Source of the DNA: Hyphomicrobiales bacterium
GTDB taxonomy: Bacteria > Pseudomonadota > Alphaproteobacteria > Rhizobiales > Rhizobiaceae
DNA: 64,000 bases
Assembly (NCBI GenBank): GCA_900466005.1
Contig: UEGQ01000005.1
Coordinates: 1-64,000, forward strand
Direction: 5' to 3'
Part shown: positions 57,647 through 64,000 of the stretch, piece by piece
How the letters are laid out: each line of letters begins with the position of its first letter
Position numbering within the stretch: position 1 is the stretch's first letter
The notes under the pieces: model-generated
Databases searched by the model: none
Told to the model about the DNA's origin: nothing
The model's input: only the letters and a program-made list of their open reading frames with translations
Translations under genes and position numbers: made by a program

Positions 57647-58561
57647 CTACTTGACGGCCCCGGCAGTCATACCCGCGATGATGTGCTTTTCAAGCAGGAC
57701 TCCGACGAAAACCAGCGGAAGGATGCCGGCCGTCGAAAGGGCCGCCATCGACCACCAGTTGATGCCCTGGCTGCCTGTCTGGCTGGCAATCATCACCGGC
57801 AGGGTGTTGGTGTTGGTGGACGTCAGCAGGGCGGCGAAGAAATATTCGTTCCAGCACAGGATCAACGCCAGAATGAACGCTGCGATCATGCCCGGCAGGA
57901 CCAGCGGCACGATGATGCGCGAGAAGGCGCCCCAGATCGAAAGACCGTCGACCAGGGCGGCCTCCTCAAGTTCCACAGGGATAGTGGCGAACTGGTCGCG
58001 CATGATCCAGACCACGATCGGCAGAACCATCAGCGTATAGACCGCAACCATGCCGACATAGGTGTCGAGAAGCGCAAGCTGTTTGTAGAGAACGAGGAAC
58101 GGCAAAGCGAGCACGACCGGTGGCATGATGAGCTGCGACAGGAAGAAGAAGGAGATGTCCGAGTTCCGCATGTAGCCGAACTTGTAGCTGAAACGGCTGA
58201 GACCATAGGCGGCGAGCGTTCCGAGGAAGACCGCCAGTGTCGACGACGTCCCCGATATGATCACGCTGTTCCAGAACCGGCGCATGAATTCGTCGCGCAC
58301 CGTGGACGTCTCGAAAATCGTGTCGGGAGAAAGCCCGAGCGAGCGCCAGCCGAGCCAGGACGGCTGAAAGTCGAGCAACGGTACAAGATTGCCGCGCATC
58401 ACATCGGCCGCAATCTTCAACGACGTCGTAACCGTCCAGAACACCGGGAAGATGCAGATGACCGCCCAGATCGCGAGGAGGCCATAGACGACGAAGCGCA
58501 TGGCCCACCAGCGCATGCGCTGACGGCGATCAAACTTGTCCAGGTCAACAGAAACCATCAT
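57647..58561 (-). CDS. Sugar ABC transporter permease, MalG type
   Basis: A 304-residue permease with six helices and EAA loop EEAALVDGLSIWGAFSRIIVPLVLPG. Starts by an ATGA overlap with the first permease. Second membrane subunit of the LacI-controlled importer. Confidence 0.9.
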   Translation of the reverse strand: MMVSVDLDKFDRRQRMRWWAMRFVVYGLLAIWAVICIFPVFWTVTTSLKIAADVMRGNLVPLLDFQPSWLGWRSLGLSPDTIFETSTVRDEFMRRFWNSVIISGTSSTLAVFLGTLAAYGLSRFSYKFGYMRNSDISFFFLSQLIMPPVVLALPFLVLYKQLALLDTYVGMVAVYTLMVLPIVVWIMRDQFATIPVELEEAALVDGLSIWGAFSRIIVPLVLPGMIAAFILALILCWNEYFFAALLTSTNTNTLPVMIASQTGSQGINWWSMAALSTAGILPLVFVGVLLEKHIIAGMTAGAVK

Positions 58562-59676
58562 AGCCTTCCCGTCATACGTTGCACGACACGGTCTGCAATC
58601 TTCATCAGGAGCGTCATTCCAATTACGATAATCACGAGATAGGCGAGCGCCAGCAGCGTGCCGTAGCCGACATTCGAACGATCGCGGTATTCACGGTAGA
58701 TGAAGCTCGTCACGGAATCGGTCGCACCGCCTGGCCCCCCGGTCGTGACCGTGATGATGATGTCGGCAAGCTTCAGCTTGAAGATGATGCGGATCATGAC
58801 GGCGGTGATCGAAACCGGCAGCATCAGCGGGAAGATCACCTTCCAGAAGCGTTGCCACTTCGTCGCGCCGTCCACTTCCGCGGCCTCCAGCACCTCTTTC
58901 GGAAGTGCCTGCAGCCCGGCGAGCAGCATGATCATCATGAACGGGATGAAGGTCCAGGCGTCCATGATCATGATCGAGAGCCTGGCCGTCAGGGGGTCTC
59001 CGAAGAAGGACGGATTTTCCCAGCCGAGCCAGCGGGCAAAGCGAGCGATGGGGCCGAAGCGGGTCTCGAGCATCGACTTGCCGACCATCCAGCTGACGGC
59101 GACCGGCGACAGCATCAGCGGCACCAGAAACGTAACCCGCCAGAACTTTCGCGCGACGATGTTCTGGTTGAGCAGCAGCGCCAGCCCGAACGCGATCGCG
59201 TACTCCACCACGATCGCCAGGCAGTAATAGATCATGTTCACGAGCGCGTTGATGTAGAACGGATCGGAAATCATCCGCCGCAGATTGTCGAGCCCGTTGA
59301 AGCGTCGTCCCGTCGGCGAGGCGAGGTTCCAGTCGGAGAAGCCGATCCACAACGCGAACAGCAGCGGAAACACCACCATGGAAATGACGAAGAGTGCCGC
59401 AGGCAGCACGAACAGGGCCTTCTTTCCGGCCTCGCCGTAGATCACCACCCGGGTGATGCAGAGAATGGCCGCCCAGATGAAATAGGCGTAGAGAACCGGT
59501 CGCCAGTTCTCGAAACCCAGGCTCGTCCAACCGAGATCATACGCGGCTTGCAGACAGAAGGATGTGAGAAGCCAGAGGACACTCAACCACAGAGCTGCCC
59601 TGCCCCAGAACTTCCGGCTTTGGGAAATGGAGTCCGTCTCCACCGTGTGCAGCAGATCGCCGTCGACCATAGACAT
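58558..59676 (-). CDS. Sugar ABC transporter permease, MalF type
   Basis: A 372-residue permease with about eight helices, longer than the usual 290-310 owing to two extra N-terminal helices. EAA loop EVLEAAEVDGATKWQRFWKVIFPLMLPV. Follows the binding-protein gene after a hairpin. Confidence 0.9.
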   Translation of the reverse strand: MSMVDGDLLHTVETDSISQSRKFWGRAALWLSVLWLLTSFCLQAAYDLGWTSLGFENWRPVLYAYFIWAAILCITRVVIYGEAGKKALFVLPAALFVISMVVFPLLFALWIGFSDWNLASPTGRRFNGLDNLRRMISDPFYINALVNMIYYCLAIVVEYAIAFGLALLLNQNIVARKFWRVTFLVPLMLSPVAVSWMVGKSMLETRFGPIARFARWLGWENPSFFGDPLTARLSIMIMDAWTFIPFMMIMLLAGLQALPKEVLEAAEVDGATKWQRFWKVIFPLMLPVSITAVMIRIIFKLKLADIIITVTTGGPGGATDSVTSFIYREYRDRSNVGYGTLLALAYLVIIVIGMTLLMKIADRVVQRMTGRL

Positions 59677-59698
59677 GGATTTCCTCGCTTGGACGAAT

Positions 59699-59729
59699 GC
59701 CGGCCGGCGGAAGGCTTCCGCCGGCCGGC
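59699..59729 (-). terminator. Strong hairpin after sugar-binding-protein gene
   Basis: Near-perfect palindrome GCCGGCCGGCGGAAG (59699-59713) and CTTCCGCCGGCCGGC (59715-59729) around one base, in the 65-bp gap before the permease gene. No T-run on the minus strand. Confidence 0.7.
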
Positions 59730-59741
59730 CGGTTCAATCAA

Positions 59742-61382
59742 TCAAAGCCCGAGGCTCGCCCGATAGAGCTTCAACTGGCTTTCACGTCCAATCTGGTCGG
59801 TGATCTTTTCCCATGCCGCGGCAATCGCATCCGCCGTTTCCTGAGCCGACTTGTATTGACCGGCAAAGCCCTTGGCGAGCTCGTCTTCCGCGACGGAGTA
59901 GTACTGGAAGATGCCGGGAATACGGGGCTCGATCGCCGCATTCGGGTGGTTGTAGCTGTCCGCGTTGGAGCCGAGGTAATCCTCGACATAGGCCCGGTCG
60001 TAGCCAGCGGCTGCCCATTCGTCATAGTTGAAGTGAGACTGACGGTAGGGCTGGAAGCCGGACGGATAGGCCGAGGTCCAGAGCGAGATATCCTTGCCGC
60101 CGAGATGGGCGGCGGCAGACCACGCAGCCTTGCGCTTCTTGTCGTCGCCGGTGACGCGCTTGGTGACGTAGATGCCCCAACCGATATAGGCCATGTTCGG
60201 TGCTTCGTTGTACTTGTCTTCCCAGGCGCCGGTCTTGCGGTTGTAGACGCGGTCGGAACCGCGATTGATGCCGAAGCCGACGACATCGCCGACGACGGAC
60301 GTGTCGGACGTGCGGGCGCTGGAGCCGACGTCACCCCACCACATCAGCATGGAGCCGGTGCCTGCGAGGAACTGCGAGAAGGCTGTGGTGCCCGGGTCCG
60401 CGTTGATCTGGTCGGCCGGATAGACATTGGCGGCGATCAGATCCATCACGTCCTGAATGGCTTGCACCCAGGCAGGGTTGTTGACCAGCGGCTTCATGTT
60501 TTCCGGATCGAACAGCCATGCCGGATCGCCGGGATATTTCGCGTAAGCCGTCGCGCGGTTCTCGATGAAGTAGAAGCCGAATCCGCCCCAGCCCTTCAGC
60601 GGGTCGAGATAACCATAGGCGGGCAGTCCTGTCAGCGGATCGGTCTTGCCGACGAGCGCCTTGGTCGCGGCATTGACCTCCTGCCAGGTCTTCGGCGGGT
60701 TTGCCATGCCGCTGATCGAACCTTCGCCGAAATAGTCCTTGCGGTAAGCGAAGGTGTGGCAGTCGCCGTCGATGGTGACGCGATAGGTCTTGCCATCCCA
60801 GGTACCGACCGGCGGCTTCAGATAGCCGACGAGGTCGTCGGCCTGGATCTGCGCGGCGACCCATTCCGGCATTTCGTCCAGGAGACCGCGGCCCGCCGTA
60901 TCGCCTTCGAAAGGCGCGCCCATTTCCATGATGTCGAAATCGACGGTGCCGGTCGCGATGGACTGCTGCAGGCGAGCGTTGTAATCGGCCTGCGCGAGGT
61001 CGATCCAGTTGATCTTCGCACCCGTATAGGCTTCCCAGGGCTTCAGGAAGCCGCGGAACAGGAAGTTGTGAAGGTTCTGGTTGTTGAGGCCCATGAAGGT
61101 CAGTTCGACGCCGGCGAATTCGCCCTCGGCAACGTTCGCCTTGGTCGGGCCGAGGCAGAGCTCGCCGACCTTCTGCCAGTCCGCGTCCGTCGGCGAGCCC
61201 TTTCCGACGCCGGGGATCTGCAAGAGTTGCGCGCGCAGATCGTCTGCCGCGAAGGCCATACCCGGGATGCCACCCATTACGCCCGAAACGCCGAGCAGGG
61301 CAGCCGCACTCGCCGTGCCGCGCAGGATGTCACGTCGGCTGGCCTGACGCTTCATCAGCGCATCATAGATTTCGACTTTCAT
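59742..61382 (-). CDS. Large sugar ABC transporter binding protein, Tat-exported
   Basis: A 546-residue extracellular solute-binding protein, larger than the usual 400-430. The N-terminus carries a twin-arginine motif (SRRDILRG) before an alanine-rich segment ending AFAAD near residue 46. FMGLNNQNLHNFLFRGFLKPWEAYTGAKINW is typical of family-1 binding proteins. The ATG at 61382 follows GGAGGAGAAC; an upstream GTG would overlap that ribosome site. First gene of the minus-strand sugar operon. Confidence 0.87.
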   Translation of the reverse strand: MKVEIYDALMKRQASRRDILRGTASAAALLGVSGVMGGIPGMAFAADDLRAQLLQIPGVGKGSPTDADWQKVGELCLGPTKANVAEGEFAGVELTFMGLNNQNLHNFLFRGFLKPWEAYTGAKINWIDLAQADYNARLQQSIATGTVDFDIMEMGAPFEGDTAGRGLLDEMPEWVAAQIQADDLVGYLKPPVGTWDGKTYRVTIDGDCHTFAYRKDYFGEGSISGMANPPKTWQEVNAATKALVGKTDPLTGLPAYGYLDPLKGWGGFGFYFIENRATAYAKYPGDPAWLFDPENMKPLVNNPAWVQAIQDVMDLIAANVYPADQINADPGTTAFSQFLAGTGSMLMWWGDVGSSARTSDTSVVGDVVGFGINRGSDRVYNRKTGAWEDKYNEAPNMAYIGWGIYVTKRVTGDDKKRKAAWSAAAHLGGKDISLWTSAYPSGFQPYRQSHFNYDEWAAAGYDRAYVEDYLGSNADSYNHPNAAIEPRIPGIFQYYSVAEDELAKGFAGQYKSAQETADAIAAAWEKITDQIGRESQLKLYRASLGL

Positions 61383-61492
61383 TTGTGTGTTCTCCTCCAC
61401 ATATCCGTTTGACGTCTCGCCCCGTCATAAGGGGTTCTTGCAGGGCCGCCTTTTGCCGCTAGCCACGGACAAAAGTATCTGGTAAGCAAGAA

Positions 61493-61506
61493 ATGAAACG
61501 TTTCAT
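61493..61506. promoter_or_regulatory. LacI-type operator 1
   Basis: ATGAAACGTTTCAT, a perfect 14-bp palindrome with the central CG typical of LacI-family sites. Confidence 0.8.
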
Positions 61507-61578
61507 ATTTCGAGTGAAGCCGCTCCTCTCAGCCTCGATGCCGAGCATCAGACTCCCGGAGGAAAAAGTCAACAGAAA

Positions 61579-61592
61579 ATGAAACGTTTCAT
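61579..61592. promoter_or_regulatory. LacI-type operator 2
   Basis: A second exact copy of ATGAAACGTTTCAT, 86 bp from the first. Confidence 0.8.
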
Positions 61593-61727
61593 GGAGGAGG
61601 TGCCGAAGGCCTTCAGGCGGCGATGCGGAGAGGAGTTCCGCGCGCATTTACGCCAGGCATTTCGGTAGAAATGGATCGCCGAACATGTTCGTGCCCGCCG
61701 GGCCGGATGTCCGGCAGGAGGAGAAAA

Positions 61728-62789
<1,062 letters not shown>

Positions 62790-62851
62790 GGTCTCCCTCC
62801 CGTTTGCGGGCGAGGCGGCGTTTCGCGGAAATCGCAAAGCCCCTCGCCTGC

Positions 62852-62893
62852 GGTTCACCGTGACGGCACCGCCAGTCGCCGTCACGGTGAACC
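62852..62893. terminator. Perfect 16-bp stem-loop between ATPase and nspC
   Basis: Arms GGTTCACCGTGACGGC (62852-62867) and GCCGTCACGGTGAACC (62878-62893), 10-nt loop, no T-run. Probably ends ATPase transcription in this 286-bp gap. A second palindrome, CCGCTTAAGCGG (62968-62979), lies further on. Confidence 0.65.
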
Positions 62894-63075
62894 ATCTTCC
62901 GATCGCGCCAAAAACGCCCGACATGTCGGACTTGGCTTGCCTATTGGCCCCAAATTCCCTAGGACCCCCGCTTAAGCGGCGGATCAGGCGTCCCGCAGGA
63001 CGCTATAGGCGTGCCGGCAGGGAATGCGGATTCGAAGAACCGCAACCTTTTTTCACCAGAGAGGCGTGGCAAACC

Positions 63076-64000
63076 TTGATCCAGACTCCGTACTACCTGA
63101 TCGACAAGACGAAGCTCCTCCGCAACATGGAGAAGATTGCGTATCTGCGCGAGACATCCGGTGCGAAGGCTCTTCTGGCGCTCAAATGCTTCGCGACCTG
63201 GTCCGTCTTCGACTTCATGCGCGACTACATGGACGGCACCACCTCCTCCTCGCTCAACGAGGTGCGCCTCGGCCACGAGCGCTTCGGCAAGGAGACGCAC
63301 GCCTATTCCGTGGCTTACGCCGATTACGAGATCGATGAAGTCGTTTCCCACGCCGACAAGATCATCTTCAACACGATCGGCCAGTTGCAACGTTTCGAGA
63401 AGCAGTCGGCGGGCATCATCCGCGGGCTCCGCCTCAATCCCGGCGTCTCCTCTTCTTCCTTCGATCTCGCCGATCCGGCCCGCCCGTTCTCGCGGCTCGG
63501 CGAATGGGACCTCGCCAAGGTCGAGCCGGTCATGGACCTGATCTCGGGCTTCATGATCCACAACAACTGCGAGAACAAGGATTTCGACCTGTTCGACGGG
63601 ATGCTCGGCGACATCGAAGAGAAGTTCGGCCCGCTCCTGAAAAAGGCCGACTGGGTCAGCCTCGGCGGCGGCATCCATTTCACCGGCGAGGACTATCCGA
63701 TCGACCGTCTCGCCGAACGGCTGAAGCGCTTTGCCGGCGACTACGGTGTCCAAGTCTACCTGGAACCCGGCGAAGCCTCCATTACCAGGTCGACCACGCT
63801 GGAAGTCACCGTGCTCGACAAGCTCTACAACGGCAAGGACCTTGTCGTGGTGGATTCGTCCATCGAAGCGCACATGCTGGATCTTCTGATCTATCGTGAA
63901 AGCGCGAAGGTCTCCCCCAACCAGGGACCACATCGGTACATGGTCTGCGGCAAGTCGTGCCTCGCCGGCGATATCTTCGGCGAGTTCGATTTCCCGAACG
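63076..64000 (+). CDS. nspC: Carboxynorspermidine decarboxylase (partial, runs off right edge)
   Basis: The first 308 residues of a PLP-dependent alanine-racemase-fold decarboxylase that makes norspermidine or spermidine from the carboxylated form. PLP-binding Lys37 in ALLALKCFATWS, SSLNEVRLG, HNNCENKDF and GGGIHF motifs, EPGEA phosphate-binding loop, and the CGKSCLAGDIFGEF active-site segment at the right edge are all diagnostic. No ATG lies in frame at the expected N-terminus; the natural start is TTG at 63076 (giving MIQTPYYLID), with GAGAGG upstream. The usual partner, carboxyspermidine dehydrogenase, is not encoded just upstream; it may lie to the right. Confidence 0.9.
   Translation, partial: MIQTPYYLIDKTKLLRNMEKIAYLRETSGAKALLALKCFATWSVFDFMRDYMDGTTSSSLNEVRLGHERFGKETHAYSVAYADYEIDEVVSHADKIIFNTIGQLQRFEKQSAGIIRGLRLNPGVSSSSFDLADPARPFSRLGEWDLAKVEPVMDLISGFMIHNNCENKDFDLFDGMLGDIEEKFGPLLKKADWVSLGGGIHFTGEDYPIDRLAERLKRFAGDYGVQVYLEPGEASITRSTTLEVTVLDKLYNGKDLVVVDSSIEAHMLDLLIYRESAKVSPNQGPHRYMVCGKSCLAGDIFGEFDFPN

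Larger units (their letters stand above)
61383..61727. promoter_or_regulatory. 345-bp divergent control region with two LacI operators
   Basis: No gene. It holds two identical perfect palindromes 86 bp apart, one nearer the binding-protein gene and one nearer the ATPase gene, so the same repressor can act on both divergent promoters and could loop the DNA between. Confidence 0.8.

Noticed and set aside
59697-61412. 571-codon plus-strand frame opposite the large sugar-binding protein
   Set aside because: Shadow frame; the minus-strand protein has a Tat signal and ribosome site.

Overview
The window is a GC-rich, densely coded stretch from an alphaproteobacterium, most likely a member of the Rhizobiaceae (Sinorhizobium/Rhizobium/Agrobacterium-type). 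Reasons: a rhizobial iol locus with a fused IolC kinase-aldolase and an RpiR-type IolR, a ChoX/BetC choline-sulfate module, a RIME-like intergenic palindrome at 15542-15613, and a carboxynorspermidine decarboxylase at the right edge. There are no rRNA, tRNA, phage, IS or CRISPR features. Almost everything is uptake and catabolism of plant or soil compounds, as expected of an accessory replicon or a catabolic chromosome arm; the replicon type itself cannot be told from this window.

Layout. 1-3.7 kb: LysR regulator, choline-binding protein and choline sulfatase. 3.7-4.8 kb: a small protein and an AbiEii-like nucleotidyltransferase. 4.9-8.1 kb: aldo/keto reductase and MFS exporter, divergent from a LysR gene. 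8.2-12.1 kb: DUF2892-like protein, glycogen debranching enzyme GlgX and three small membrane or envelope genes. 12.1-19 kb: GntR regulator, a polyamine-type ABC transporter, a hydantoin/Asp-Glu racemase and a GNAT acetyltransferase. 19-28.5 kb: two-component system divergent from two paralogous AfuA-type binding proteins, a fused AfuB-type permease, an AfuC-type ATPase and an inositol-monophosphatase-family phosphatase, probably a sugar-phosphate uptake module. 28.6-43.5 kb: the inositol regulon, made of a ribose-type ABC transporter, then archease and RtcB RNA ligase, then iolC-iolD-iolE-small membrane protein-iolB-dehydrogenase on the minus strand, iolR and iolG. 43.5-48.3 kb: LysR, PrpF-family isomerase and a nitrate/taurine-type ABC transporter. 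48.4-55.1 kb: an orphan binding protein co-operonic with TctDE-like sensor and regulator, divergent from tctCBA. 55.2-62.8 kb: a LacI-controlled sugar locus (ribokinase-family kinase, FucU/RbsD mutarotase, two permeases, binding protein and a divergent ATPase). 63.1 kb to the end: partial nspC.

Regulatory logic is unusually readable. Two perfect GGAA-N6-TTCC palindromes (28587, 42387) and a degenerate one before iolC tie transporter and catabolic genes to IolR. Two identical LacI-type operators (61493, 61579) lie 86 bp apart in a divergent promoter region. A GntR-type palindrome (12934) sits between the GntR gene and its ABC operon. Tandem direct repeats lie upstream of both two-component-controlled transport operons. 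Five of the seven binding-protein genes that head transport operons are followed at once by a strong hairpin, which suggests a shared way of making more binding protein than permease.
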